A model generated the notes under the pieces. That model did not search any database and was not told where the DNA came from. It worked only from the letters and a program-made list of their open reading frames with translations. DNA of 31,058 bases from an uncultured Megasphaera sp. (GTDB lineage: Bacteria > Bacillota > Negativicutes > Veillonellales > Megasphaeraceae), in assembly GCA_934193515.1 (NCBI GenBank), contig CAKPVJ010000024.1:1-31058 (forward strand), in the 5' to 3' direction. A program made the position numbers and the translations under genes. Positions 13,971 to 21,970 of the stretch are shown in pieces; positions within the stretch are counted from its first letter, which is position 1; every line of letters begins with the position of its first letter.

Positions 13971-14804
13971 TTATTCCTCCTCTATCGTAAAGGGATTCAT
14001 ACTAATATCTTCGGCTGTAGCTTTATATAATTCATCTAAAAAATATTGCTGAAATGAGCCTGTTCCTTCAGCGTGAGCTGCTGCTCGTTTCCCAGCCAAA
14101 TTATACACAGCTGCGCCGGTTGCTGCGGCAATAAACGGATCTGCTGCCGCTGCATAGACGGCCATGACACCGCCTAAAGAACAGCCGGAACCAGTAACAC
14201 ACGTCATCATGGGCGAGCCGCCATACGAAATAAGCGTCTGCGTACCATCTGTAATGAGGTCTTCCGGCCCGGAAACTGCCACAGCACCGCCAGTCCATGT
14301 TGCCAAGGCTTTCGCCGCCGCTTTAGCAGCCATGACTGTATCCGTCGAATCTACGCCGCGCACATTTGAATTATGCTGGCCTCCATCAAGTTCCCACAGT
14401 CCTGCCAACGCAATAATTTCTGACGCATTGCCGCGAATAATAGACGGTTTCGTTTCTTTACACTGCAAAAGCAATTGGGTCCGCAACTCACCTACACCGA
14501 TAGCGACCGGATCTAAAACCCACGGTTTCTTCAATTCATGAAGTACATTTGTTGTAGCCGGTACGGTTTCTTCATAAATAGGCAGCAGAGTTCCTACATT
14601 AATGTACATAGAACTGCCTATTTTTGCCATGCTCACGCCTTCATCCGGCAAATATACCATGGCAGCTGAACCGCCAACAGCCAGCTGTGCATTGGCGACA
14701 AAGTTAATCGTTACGGTATTCGTAATAGACGGCGACAACGGTGTCGTTGTTTTGACTTGCTGCACCGCTGCTGCTATCTTTTTTTGTATATCTTTCGCAT
14801 TCAT
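13971..14804 (-). CDS. thiM: Hydroxyethylthiazole kinase
   Basis: ThiM phosphorylates 4-methyl-5-(2-hydroxyethyl)thiazole with ATP during thiamine salvage. The 277-residue length is normal. Visible motifs are SITNTVTINFVANAQLAVGGS (27-47), LDPVAIGVGELR (97-108), RGNASEI (124-130), GVDS (150-153) and the anion-hole/catalytic region TGSGCSLGG with Cys208. No thiD or thiE neighbour is present, so the rest of the pathway is elsewhere. The start has AGAGGTGA about 8 nt upstream. Its leader is short and contains no TPP riboswitch, so control must lie elsewhere or be absent. The downstream thiamine-binding gene is co-transcribed. Confidence 0.95.
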   Translation of the reverse strand: MNAKDIQKKIAAAVQQVKTTTPLSPSITNTVTINFVANAQLAVGGSAAMVYLPDEGVSMAKIGSSMYINVGTLLPIYEETVPATTNVLHELKKPWVLDPVAIGVGELRTQLLLQCKETKPSIIRGNASEIIALAGLWELDGGQHNSNVRGVDSTDTVMAAKAAAKALATWTGGAVAVSGPEDLITDGTQTLISYGGSPMMTCVTGSGCSLGGVMAVYAAAADPFIAAATGAAVYNLAGKRAAAHAEGTGSFQQYFLDELYKATAEDISMNPFTIEEE

Positions 14805-14833
14805 CTGTAAATCACCTCTTTTACGTTATATTT

Positions 14834-14862
14834 ATTATAGACCTTCTGATTCCATGACTCAA
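14834..14862 (-). promoter_or_regulatory. Promoter of the thiM operon
   Basis: On the - strand TTGAGT (14862-14857), a 17-nt spacer and a perfect TATAAT (14839-14834) sit 30 nt upstream of the ATG. The leader is too short to hold a riboswitch. Confidence 0.75.
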
Positions 14863-14916
14863 CTAAATTACTAGGTTTCATGCACCGTATCGTATAAAAA
14901 ATTTTTTCTAAAAGAA

Positions 14917-14960
14917 AAAACATCTTTTCATCACCTGTTCATTGGATAAAAAGATGTTTT
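14917..14960 (-). terminator. Intrinsic terminator after the Nudix gene
   Basis: AAAACATCTTTT (14960-14949, - strand) pairs with AAAAGATGTTTT (14928-14917), with a T-rich tail on the - strand. It ends the DUF3783-Nudix unit. Confidence 0.8.
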
Positions 14961-14971
14961 CGTATGGTAAT

Positions 14972-15454
14972 TTATTCTTGAATATGGTCCGTTTCTTCTA
15001 TATGGATATCTTGGACTGTATCATTATCGGCAGCAAAGAGAACCGTTCCCTGAATTTTTTTACCCTGTAAAATCATGGGTATCCAAACTCTATCGCCTTT
15101 CCACATTTCGTCATACGGAAGCGTATGGATGTCAAACCAAGCAGGCTGCATTTCTTCTGTTTCTTTAGGTACTCCATCATAACGATGAACAAAATACACA
15201 TAACCCAAATGATTCCATTCCGGCTGAGCCGCAAATTGAAAATCCAATAATCCTACGAGTTCCAAATCACATTCGGTTGCCCGCAACCCCGTTTCTTCCC
15301 AAAGTTCCCGCACAGCACATTGGCGAAAGGTTTCGCCTGTTTCTATTTTACCGCCAAATCCATTCCATTTTGTTACGCCAAAGCCACGTTTTTTTCGTCC
15401 CAACAAGATATTTCCATCTGCATTGACAGGAAAGCATAATGTCGTATCTCTCAT
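14972..15454 (-). CDS. Nudix hydrolase (MutT/MTH1-like, probable 8-oxo-(d)GTP diphosphatase)
   Basis: The 160-residue protein has a perfect Nudix box GX5EX7REUXEEXGU at residues 35-57 (Gly35, Glu41, Arg49, Glu50, Glu53, Glu54, Gly56). The preceding KKRGFGVTKWNGFGGK resembles eukaryotic MTH1 and its bacterial relatives, which cleanse oxidised purine nucleotides; the substrate is inferred from this. The ATG overlaps the stop codon of the upstream DUF3783 gene (ATGA), so the two are translationally coupled. The SD is weak, as expected for a coupled start. A terminator follows. Confidence 0.9.
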   Translation of the reverse strand: MRDTTLCFPVNADGNILLGRKKRGFGVTKWNGFGGKIETGETFRQCAVRELWEETGLRATECDLELVGLLDFQFAAQPEWNHLGYVYFVHRYDGVPKETEEMQPAWFDIHTLPYDEMWKGDRVWIPMILQGKKIQGTVLFAADNDTVQDIHIEETDHIQE

Positions 15455-15894
15455 TGTTTTTTGCCTTTTTTATGGAAATATTCGTGTTCTTTAGACAATT
15501 CCTGTAAAATAGTATTGACTGTCCAAGAAATATTATTCGGTGTCAACATCGCTTTCAATGGTACGTTCTTAAGACGTCCGCGCCGAATGGCATCTAACAG
15601 CAAATTCACTGCAGGATGGTCAAAACCGCATAAAATAATAGCTTCTTTGGTAACAGGCTGCAATTCACTATCCTCTTCTATATTGGTATGTACTTTAGTC
15701 GGACTGGTTTCAACTTTAGCTGCCGCAATTTCTTCAATTTCTTCATCCGTAAGCCCTAATAGTTTTCCTACTGTTTCTTTTTTTTCTTCTTCTTTTACTG
15801 CTTTGATTTGAGATTTCGTCAACAGTCCTAATAGTTTCAGCTGTTTCAAGCGTTCCGGCGTGAAGTTGACAGCTAACATGATACGATATGCCAT
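15451..15894 (-). CDS. DUF3783 domain-containing protein
   Basis: The 147-residue protein of unknown function is soluble, with no signal peptide or membrane segment. After a charged, Glu/Lys-rich middle (about 30-80) comes a C-terminal domain. Its sequence ILCGFDHPAVNLLLDAIRR (87-105) and KAMLTPNNISWTVNTILQEL (114-133), ending KEHEYFHKK, resembles DUF3783. The start has AAGGAG about 10 nt upstream. It lies just past the terminator of the ribosomal operon and overlaps the Nudix gene by 4 nt. Some read-through from the ribosomal operon is possible. A biochemical role cannot be assigned. Confidence 0.78.
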   Translation of the reverse strand: MAYRIMLAVNFTPERLKQLKLLGLLTKSQIKAVKEEEKKETVGKLLGLTDEEIEEIAAAKVETSPTKVHTNIEEDSELQPVTKEAIILCGFDHPAVNLLLDAIRRGRLKNVPLKAMLTPNNISWTVNTILQELSKEHEYFHKKGKKQ

Positions 15895-15913
15895 AGGATT
15901 CCTCTCCTTATAT

Positions 15914-15948
15914 AAAAAAAACCGCTGCGGCTTTACGCCACAGCGGTT
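15914..15948 (-). terminator. Terminator ending the ribosomal superoperon
   Basis: AACCGCTG (- strand 15948-15941) and CAGCGGTT (15927-15920) pair, with GGC/GCC inner pairing and a run of seven T on the - strand, about 10 nt past the rplQ stop codon. Confidence 0.92.
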
Positions 15949-15957
15949 AGAATGCGA

Positions 15958-16296
15958 TTAAACTAATTCGATGATTACCATCGGAGCTGCATCGCCCTGG
16001 CGAACGCCAGTTTTGATAATACGTGTATAACCGCCTTGACGGTCTTTGTATTTCGGTGCAATTTCATCAAACAGTTTTTTTACTACGCCTTCATCCATCA
16101 TGTATGCTAATACCTGACGACGAGCATGTAAATCGCCGCGTTTAGCAAGAGTCAGCATTTTTTCAGCAACTTTGCGAAGTTCTTTTGCCTTTGCTTCCGT
16201 TGTTTCAATGCGTTCATGTTGGAATAAAGAGGTAACAATGCCGCGCAATAATGCTTTACGTGCAGAGCTGTCACGTCCCAACTTTCTATAAGCCAT
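15958..16296 (-). CDS. rplQ: 50S ribosomal protein L17
   Basis: The 112-residue L17 is a large-subunit protein near the exit tunnel. The family opening AYRKLGRDSSARKALLRGIVTSL is intact, as are the ETTEAKAKELRKVAEKM and GGYTRI segments. The length is close to the 115-127 residues of bacterial orthologues. It is the last gene of the alpha section, 17 nt after rpoA, with SD GAGGAGG, and a strong terminator follows. Confidence 0.97.
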   Translation of the reverse strand: MAYRKLGRDSSARKALLRGIVTSLFQHERIETTEAKAKELRKVAEKMLTLAKRGDLHARRQVLAYMMDEGVVKKLFDEIAPKYKDRQGGYTRIIKTGVRQGDAAPMVIIELV

Positions 16297-16313
16297 CGTT
16301 CATCCTCCTCGAA

Positions 16314-17291
16314 TTATTCTTCGTTAGATTTCAGATCGAATCCGTAATCCTTTAATTTTTCAATAATTTCATCTACTGATTTTTTGCCCAGATTGCGAAT
16401 CTTAGACAAGTCATCTTCCGTCCGTTCTACTAAATCGCCTAAGGTGTAAATATTAGCACGTTTTAAGCAGTTAGAAGCACGTACGGACAAGTCCAATACG
16501 TCAATCTTAACCTGGCTAAGTTCTGGACCAGCCGGTTCTTCCGGTACTTCTCCATCAGGAGTTGTAAACGGTGCCAATGCTTCATTAGCAGCCGGATCAG
16601 AAGCGATTTTTTGGAAATAATCCAAATAGCTGACCATAATGGAAGCTGCTTTTGCTACAGCATTTTCTGCAGCAATACTGCCATCGGTCGTTACTTCAAG
16701 CGTCAACGAATCATAATCCATTTCGTTGCCGACCCGGATATTGCCAACTTCATAATTAGTCCGAACAATCGGCGAGAAAATAGAGTCGATTGGAATGACA
16801 CCAATGACATCTGTATCTCTCTTGTTCTTAGTCGACGGAACATATCCTTTGCCCCGTTCGATATGACATTGCATATGAATATGCGCATCTGTATCAAGTG
16901 TAGCAATATGAAGTTCCGGGTTTAAAATTTCTATGTCTGAGTTTACATCAAGGTCTTTTGCGGTAAATTCGCATTCACCACTGACATCTACAGTAATGTC
17001 TAATTCATCGACTTCGTCGCGTGTGAATTTTAAGCTCAGCTGTTTGAGGTTCAAGATGATTTCTGAAATATCTTCTCGAACGCCAGGCAACGTTGAAAAT
17101 TCATGCAATACGCCGTCAATTTTGATAGAGGTGATTGCTACGCCGTCCAACGAAGACAAGAGGACGCGCCGCAAGCTATTGCCCAATGTGATTCCGTAAC
17201 CTCTGTCAAGAGGTTCGCATACGAATTTTCCATAGGTGCCGTCGTCGCTTCTTTCAACGGTTTTAACTTTAAATTTGTTATCATCAATCAT
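16314..17291 (-). CDS. rpoA: DNA-directed RNA polymerase subunit alpha
   Basis: The 325-residue subunit dimerises to start RNA polymerase assembly. The N-terminal domain (about 1-230) has LDRGYGITLGNSLRRVLLSS at 28-47. A Pro/Glu-rich linker follows. The C-terminal domain (about 258-320) contains SVRASNCLKRANIYTLGDLV and IRNLGKKSVDEI, the helix-hairpin-helix that touches UP elements and activators. It is somewhat longer than the 314 residues of Bacillus. It lies 49 nt after rpsK, with no rpsD in between, and has SD GGGAGG. Confidence 0.98.
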   Translation of the reverse strand: MIDDNKFKVKTVERSDDGTYGKFVCEPLDRGYGITLGNSLRRVLLSSLDGVAITSIKIDGVLHEFSTLPGVREDISEIILNLKQLSLKFTRDEVDELDITVDVSGECEFTAKDLDVNSDIEILNPELHIATLDTDAHIHMQCHIERGKGYVPSTKNKRDTDVIGVIPIDSIFSPIVRTNYEVGNIRVGNEMDYDSLTLEVTTDGSIAAENAVAKAASIMVSYLDYFQKIASDPAANEALAPFTTPDGEVPEEPAGPELSQVKIDVLDLSVRASNCLKRANIYTLGDLVERTEDDLSKIRNLGKKSVDEIIEKLKDYGFDLKSNEE

Positions 17292-17340
17292 TAGGAAAAT
17301 CCTCCCATTCCAGAATCAAAACAACTTGGTGGATTGTCTG

Positions 17341-17733
17341 TTATACACGTCTGCGTTTCGGCGGACGGCAGCCATTATGCGGGATAGGAGTTACGTCTTT
17401 GATAGAGTTAACTTCGAGACCTGCAGCCTGCAATGCACGAATAGCAGCTTCACGACCAGAGCCAGGGCCTTTTACAAAAACTTCAACTTGACGAAGACCA
17501 TATTCCATTGCGGTTTTAGCAGCCTGTTCAGCAGCCATCTGTGCAGCAAACGGAGTGCTTTTACGGGAACCGCGGAAGCCGAGGCCGCCAGCACTTGCCC
17601 AAGACAAAGCGTTGCCTTTTGCATCACTAATAGTAACAATAGTATTATTAAAAGTAGAACGAATATGAGCTGCGCCCGATTCTACATGTTTCTTTTCTTT
17701 TCTTTTATTGCTTCTTACGTTATTCTTAGCCAA
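17341..17733 (-). CDS. rpsK: 30S ribosomal protein S11
   Basis: The 130-residue S11 lies on the 30S platform. The opening AKNNVRSNKRKEKKHVESG and the core HIRSTFNNTIVTISDAKGN and GFRGSRKSTPFAAQ are typical, as is the basic end PPKRRRV. The start codon is TTG: no ATG lies near the N-terminus, and AAGGAGG sits 9-10 nt upstream. It lies 27 nt after rpsM. Confidence 0.97.
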   Translation of the reverse strand: MAKNNVRSNKRKEKKHVESGAAHIRSTFNNTIVTISDAKGNALSWASAGGLGFRGSRKSTPFAAQMAAEQAAKTAMEYGLRQVEVFVKGPGSGREAAIRALQAAGLEVNSIKDVTPIPHNGCRPPKRRRV

Positions 17734-17760
17734 AATCGTTTCCCTCCTTACTTAAGAATC

Positions 17761-18129
17761 TTATTTCTTCTTACCTGCGATTGCTTTTCTCGGACCTTTA
17801 CGTGTACGTGCGTTTGTCTTTGTGCGCTGACCGCGAACAGGAAGACCTGCACGATGACGTTTGCCGCGATACGAATTAACTTCGATTAAGCGTTTGATGT
17901 TGAGAGCGCCTTCACGACGAAGGTCACCTTCTACTTTATAATCATGACCGATTACTTCACGGATTTTCTGTACTTCATCTTCTGTCAAATCACGAACGCG
18001 TGTGTCCGGATTAACACCTGTTTTCTTCAGGATTTCCTGAGAAGAAGAAAGACCAATACCGAAAATGTAAGTCAAACCAATTTCAACTCGTTTATCACGT
18101 GGTAAATCCACACCGGCTATACGTGCCAT
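17761..18129 (-). CDS. rpsM: 30S ribosomal protein S13
   Basis: The 122-residue S13 lies at the 30S head and contacts tRNA and the 50S subunit. It has the conserved N-terminus ARIAGVDLPRDKRVEIGLTY, the helix-two-turns-helix region and the basic tail GQRTKTNARTRKGPRK. The length is exactly as expected. It is 22 nt after rpmJ, with a clear GGAGG SD. Confidence 0.97.
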   Translation of the reverse strand: MARIAGVDLPRDKRVEIGLTYIFGIGLSSSQEILKKTGVNPDTRVRDLTEDEVQKIREVIGHDYKVEGDLRREGALNIKRLIEVNSYRGKRHRAGLPVRGQRTKTNARTRKGPRKAIAGKKK

Positions 18130-18151
18130 CTATTCATCCACCTCCTGTCTA

Positions 18152-18265
18152 TTAACCTTGTTTCTGTTTATGTTTCGGATTTTCGCAAATAACCATTACA
18201 CGGCCTTTGCGTTTGATAATTTTGCATTTTTCGCAAATTTTCTTTACTGACGGTTTTACCTTCAT
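18152..18265 (-). CDS. rpmJ: 50S ribosomal protein L36
   Basis: The 37-residue protein MKVKPSVKKICEKCKIIKRK-(17 more) has the zinc ribbon residues Cys11, Cys14, Cys27 and His32, so it is the zinc-binding (C+) form. It lies between infA and rpsM as in most Firmicutes and has an AGGAGG-type SD. It contrasts with rpsN of this operon, which is the zinc-free form. Confidence 0.96.
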   Translation of the reverse strand: MKVKPSVKKICEKCKIIKRKGRVMVICENPKHKQKQG

Positions 18266-18290
18266 AATTAACCTCCTGCGTAATACAATC

Positions 18291-18509
18291 TTACTTGAAG
18301 CGATACGTAATACGACCGCGATTCAGATCATACGGTGTCAATTCCATTGTAACTCTGTCACCAGGAAGAATCCGAATAAAATTCATACGCATTTTTCCTG
18401 AAACATGAGCCAGCACGATGTGCTCATTTTCTAATTTTACTTTAAACATTGCGTTAGGCAGTGCTTCAACGACGACGCCTTCTACTTCAATGACATCTTC
18501 CTTAGACAT
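18291..18509 (-). CDS. infA: Translation initiation factor IF-1
   Basis: The 72-residue S1/OB-fold protein blocks the ribosomal A site during initiation. Family segments DVIEVEGVVVEALPNAMFKV, LAHVSGKMRMNFIRILPGDRV and ELTPYDLNRGRITYR are intact. Its start overlaps the end of the upstream KOW gene by 8 nt, so coupling is likely. Confidence 0.97.
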   Translation of the reverse strand: MSKEDVIEVEGVVVEALPNAMFKVKLENEHIVLAHVSGKMRMNFIRILPGDRVTMELTPYDLNRGRITYRFK

Positions 18510-18795
18510 GTGTAACCTCCCTGGTCAAATCCATCTTGGCCCGGTTCACAACGGACCGTATCCATTCATTGCTGATTCTCAGGGGACCAACGCTTCCAAT
18601 GGATCCGTTCGTTCCCACTATCTGGAGATGCCGGCAATTCTTTTTCTTCGGCTTATCCAATTTGTACTTTCTACCGTCAGCAATCCATACATAGGGATAA
18701 TCCAACTTGCCGACAACGACATACAAGCTATTTTTATCCCTGCCTGCACAGCTTTTGACAACTGCGTAGTCAGGCAACTGTAGCCGCTCCATCAT
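18502..18795 (-). CDS. KOW domain RNA-binding protein (L14e/L6e-like)
   Basis: The 97-residue protein is of the small KOW-domain family found between map and infA in many Firmicutes. The KOW-type opening is YAVVKSCAGRDKNSLYVVVG (about 10-29), followed by a basic patch KYKLDKPKKKNCRHLQ typical of RNA binding. Its ATG overlaps the map stop codon (ATGA) and its end overlaps infA by 8 nt, so three genes are tightly coupled. A ribosome-associated role is inferred from context; no experiment-based function is known to me. Confidence 0.85.
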   Translation of the reverse strand: MMERLQLPDYAVVKSCAGRDKNSLYVVVGKLDYPYVWIADGRKYKLDKPKKKNCRHLQIVGTNGSIGSVGPLRISNEWIRSVVNRAKMDLTREVTHV

Positions 18796-19541
18796 TCCGG
18801 TAAGGTCAGGATTTCCGGACCGTTTTCAGTAATAGCTACTGTGTGTTCAAAATGAGCTGCCGGTTTTTTATCACGAGTAACAACAGTCCAGCCGTTTTTC
18901 AGCTGCCGAACTTTTTCTGTTCCCATGTTAATCATCGGTTCAATAGCTAAAACCATGCCCGGTTCCAGTAATTCCCCATGACCTGGCATGCCATAATTCG
19001 GCACTTCTGGTTCTTCATGCATATCCGTGCCGATACCATGGCCTACATAGTCACGAACAACACCATACCCAAATGATTCAGCATAGGCTTGAACGGCATG
19101 TCCGATGTCGCCCAGGTGGTTGCCAGCAACTGCCTGCTCAATGCCTTTATAGAGACTTTCTTCTGTTACTTTGAGCAACTGAAGAGTAGCCGGGGCAACG
19201 TGACCAATAGGAATAGTCACTGTGGAGTCTCCATGGTAGCCATTTTTATTTACAACCAAATCAATACTGATTATATCGCCATCTTTTAACTTGCGTCGGC
19301 CAGGAATACCATGAACAACTTCTTCATTTACACTGGCGCAAATAGTTGCCGGAAATCCATAATAGCCTTTGCAACTCGGAAAAGCCCCGCAGCTGCGGAT
19401 GTATTCTTCGCAGCGCTGATCCAGCTCACCCGTTGTAACGCCCGGCTTCGCCAGCTTTTTCATCAGCTGCAACGCATTGGCAGTAATGCGGCCAGCTTCG
19501 CGAATATACTCAATTTCCCGTTTAGATTTTAAAATAATCAT
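18792..19541 (-). CDS. map: Type I methionine aminopeptidase
   Basis: The 249-residue enzyme removes the initiator Met from nascent proteins. The dinuclear metal ligands are Asp94, Asp105, His168, Glu201 and Glu232, with substrate-side His78 in VVHGIPG. The type I N-terminus is IILKSKREIEYIREAG. The ATG at 19541 is 1 nt after the adk stop codon; a TTG six codons upstream is less likely because the ATG matches the usual N-terminus. The SD is weak (GAAAAGAG), so coupling to adk is probable. Confidence 0.96.
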   Translation of the reverse strand: MIILKSKREIEYIREAGRITANALQLMKKLAKPGVTTGELDQRCEEYIRSCGAFPSCKGYYGFPATICASVNEEVVHGIPGRRKLKDGDIISIDLVVNKNGYHGDSTVTIPIGHVAPATLQLLKVTEESLYKGIEQAVAGNHLGDIGHAVQAYAESFGYGVVRDYVGHGIGTDMHEEPEVPNYGMPGHGELLEPGMVLAIEPMINMGTEKVRQLKNGWTVVTRDKKPAAHFEHTVAITENGPEILTLPE

Positions 19542-19542
19542 T

Positions 19543-20193
19543 TTATTTACTCTTTTCAAGACTTGCTACGATATCATTGAATACGTGTTCCATATCCTGT
19601 TTACCATCGACTTCGATATACAAATTGGAGTTTTTGTAGTAATCAATGAGTGGTTTTGTCTGTGCTGCATATACGCTGAGACGTTTCTTGACGGTTTCCA
19701 TCTTGTCGTCATCACGCTGATACAGTTCACCACCGCACTTGTCGCAGACATTCTTAACTTTAGACGGTTTAAATTCGACATGGTATGTCGCACCGCAGGA
19801 ACGGCAAATCTGACGGCCTGTTGTACGTTTAATCAGTTCTTCATCCGGAACGGAAATGTTGACAACGCCGTCAAGCTTAATGCCTAAATCGCTGAGAATA
19901 GCATCGAGGGATACAGCCTGTGAAGTAGTACGCGGAAAACCATCCAGGATAAATCCTTTCTTGCAATCGTCTTTTGCCAAACGTTCTTTGACAATGCCGA
20001 CGGTTACAGCATCCGGTACGAGCTGGCCGTTGTCCATGTACTTTTTGGCTTCCAATCCAAGGGGAGTCTGTTCCTTAACGGCTGCACGGAACATATCACC
20101 AGTAGAAATCTGGGGAATACCATATTTTTCAATCAATCGTTCGGCCTGTGTGCCTTTGCCAGCACCCGGAGGGCCCATTAAAAGAATGTACAC
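19543..20193 (-). CDS. adk: Adenylate kinase
   Basis: The 216-residue long-lid form interconverts ATP + AMP and 2 ADP. The P-loop GPPGAGKGT is at 7-15, the AMP-site segment ISTGDMFR at 29-36 and DGFPRT at 84-89. A zinc-type lid has Cys130, Cys133, Cys150 and Cys153. The start codon is GTG with AAGGGGG about 8 nt upstream; the next Met is only one residue before the P-loop and would remove a core strand. It sits 16 nt after secY. Confidence 0.97.
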   Translation of the reverse strand: MYILLMGPPGAGKGTQAERLIEKYGIPQISTGDMFRAAVKEQTPLGLEAKKYMDNGQLVPDAVTVGIVKERLAKDDCKKGFILDGFPRTTSQAVSLDAILSDLGIKLDGVVNISVPDEELIKRTTGRQICRSCGATYHVEFKPSKVKNVCDKCGGELYQRDDDKMETVKKRLSVYAAQTKPLIDYYKNSNLYIEVDGKQDMEHVFNDIVASLEKSK

Positions 20194-20209
20194 TTAAACT
20201 ACCCCCTTA

Positions 20210-21472
20210 TTATTTCATAAATCCTTGATATTGTCTATTCAAAACTAAGGATTCAGCTTGTTTCATCGTATCAATAGCAACGCCGACGACAATCAGTAGT
20301 GCCGTGCCGCCGAAGTATACGCCTTCAATACCGGTAATCCAGCCAATAAAGTTTGGCAGAATTGCAATAAATGCTAAGAAAAACGCACCAGCAAGAGTGA
20401 TACGAGTCATAATTCTATCTATATACAAAGCCGTTGGCTGTCCCGGGCGAATCCCAGGAATAAAGCCGCCGTATTTTTGCATATTTTCCGTAAGCTGCGG
20501 AATATTCAGCGAAATAGCGGTATAAAAATATGTAAAGAAGATAATCAGGATTGCATACATGACGGTATTGGTTACCGTACCCCATGCAAACCATCCTGCA
20601 ATCATCTGAATCGTTTCATTCTGTACAAATTGTGCAATTGTAACAGGGAACATCAATACAGAAGACGCGAAGATAATGGGAATTACCCCTGCCTGATTTA
20701 CTTTCAGCGGAATATGTGTAGAATGACCGCCATACATCTTACGACCGACAATACGTTTTGCATACTGTACAGCTACACGCCGCTGTCCTTGTGTTACTTC
20801 AATAACGACTACAATCATAAAAATTGCAATCAGTGCAAAGAGCAACACTTGGAAAATGTTAATAGAACCAGCTTGAATATACTTATATACCGTCATGCAG
20901 CCATTTGGAAAGCGAGCTACGATGCCGGCAAAAATGATAAGGGAAATCCCATTACCAATACCGCCAGCTGTAATCTGGTCACCCAGCCACATGAGGAAAC
21001 AAGTGCCAGCTGTCAAAATAACAGCTACCATAAGGACCATTGCCCAGCTATTGTCAATGAGTGCATTATTTACTTTCAATGCATAGCTCATGGCAAACGC
21101 CTGAATAAATCCAAGTAAAACAGTACCATACCGCGTTACTTTTTGGATCTTATCACGGCCATCTTGGTTATCTTTAGCCCATTGTTCAAAAGTAGGTACT
21201 ACCGATGTCAGCAGCTGCATAATAATTGAAGCATTGATATACGGCGTAATGCTCATGGCAAGAATAGAAAACTTGCTCAATGCACCGCCAGAAAATAAAT
21301 CAAGCAATCCAAATAAGTTGCCGCTGCTAAAGAGATTTTCAATGACTGAGGCGTCTACCCCTGGAACAGGGATATGGACACCTAGTCTGAAAATGATGAA
21401 CATGATTAAGGTGAATACTGCCCGTTTCCGAAATTCCGGCACGTTCAGTACGTTCTGGATGCTATCTAACAT
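20210..21472 (-). CDS. secY: Protein translocase subunit SecY
   Basis: The 420-residue, ten-helix channel protein of the Sec translocon sits in the cytoplasmic membrane. Typical features are the N-terminus ending in FRLGVHIPVPGVD, the plug region after FSGGALSKFSI, SITPYINASIIMQLL (helix 2), GNGISLIIFAGI, and the cytosolic loops QGQRRVAVQYAKR and GFIPGIRPGQPTALYID that contact SecA and ribosomes. Its place between rplO and adk is the standard one. The start has SD AGGGGTG. Confidence 0.98.
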   Translation of the reverse strand: MLDSIQNVLNVPEFRKRAVFTLIMFIIFRLGVHIPVPGVDASVIENLFSSGNLFGLLDLFSGGALSKFSILAMSITPYINASIIMQLLTSVVPTFEQWAKDNQDGRDKIQKVTRYGTVLLGFIQAFAMSYALKVNNALIDNSWAMVLMVAVILTAGTCFLMWLGDQITAGGIGNGISLIIFAGIVARFPNGCMTVYKYIQAGSINIFQVLLFALIAIFMIVVVIEVTQGQRRVAVQYAKRIVGRKMYGGHSTHIPLKVNQAGVIPIIFASSVLMFPVTIAQFVQNETIQMIAGWFAWGTVTNTVMYAILIIFFTYFYTAISLNIPQLTENMQKYGGFIPGIRPGQPTALYIDRIMTRITLAGAFFLAFIAILPNFIGWITGIEGVYFGGTALLIVVGVAIDTMKQAESLVLNRQYQGFMK

Positions 21473-21484
21473 CGCAAATCACCC

Positions 21485-21949
21485 CTACTGTTCTGCTACC
21501 GGTTCTTCTCCCGGTACTACAACCTTACCGCCTGCAGCTTCGATTTTAGCTTTAGCAGATTTAGTGAAGCCATTAGCTACGACAGTGAGTTTCTTTTCGA
21601 TTTCACCATTGCCGAGGATGCGAACACCATCGCGAACATTTTTGAGGATGCCAGCTTCTACCAAAGCAACAGGATCAACAGTCGTGCCGTCTTCAAAACG
21701 GTTGAGTACAGAAACGTTAACTTCTGCATATTCTTTAGCCCAAACATTCTTGAAGCCGCGTTTTGGGAGCAAACGATACAACGGCATCTGGCCGCCTTCG
21801 AAGCCCGGGCGCTTGCCGCCGCCGCTACGGGAAAGCTGACCTTTCATACCTTTGCCAGCCGTTTTACCATTGCCGGAGCCGATGCCGCGGCCAACGCGGT
21901 TGCGTTTTTTCTTGGAACCAGGAATAATACTCATTTCATGAAGTTTCAA
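21485..21949 (-). CDS. rplO: 50S ribosomal protein L15
   Basis: The 154-residue L15 has the conserved MKLHE opening and the Gly/Arg/Lys-rich extension NRVGRGIGSGNGKTAGKG, followed by GFEGGQMPLYRLLPKRGF. The start codon is TTG (AAGGAGG at about 9 nt). Using it restores the universal MKLHE N-terminus, whereas the next ATG, five codons on, would lose it. It is 21 nt after rpmD. Confidence 0.97.
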   Translation of the reverse strand: MKLHEMSIIPGSKKKRNRVGRGIGSGNGKTAGKGMKGQLSRSGGGKRPGFEGGQMPLYRLLPKRGFKNVWAKEYAEVNVSVLNRFEDGTTVDPVALVEAGILKNVRDGVRILGNGEIEKKLTVVANGFTKSAKAKIEAAGGKVVVPGEEPVAEQ

Positions 21950-21970
21950 TTCAGCGCACCTCCTTCTATA

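Noticed and set aside
14805..14971. TPP riboswitch upstream of thiM
   Set aside because: The conserved CTGAGA and ACC-CTTTGAACCTGA-type elements are absent and the promoter leaves no space.
20477..21118. Long antisense frame of 213 codons opposite secY and similar frames opposite rpsC, rplF and nifJ
   Set aside because: They are shadows of strongly supported genes on the other strand, without SD or family features.
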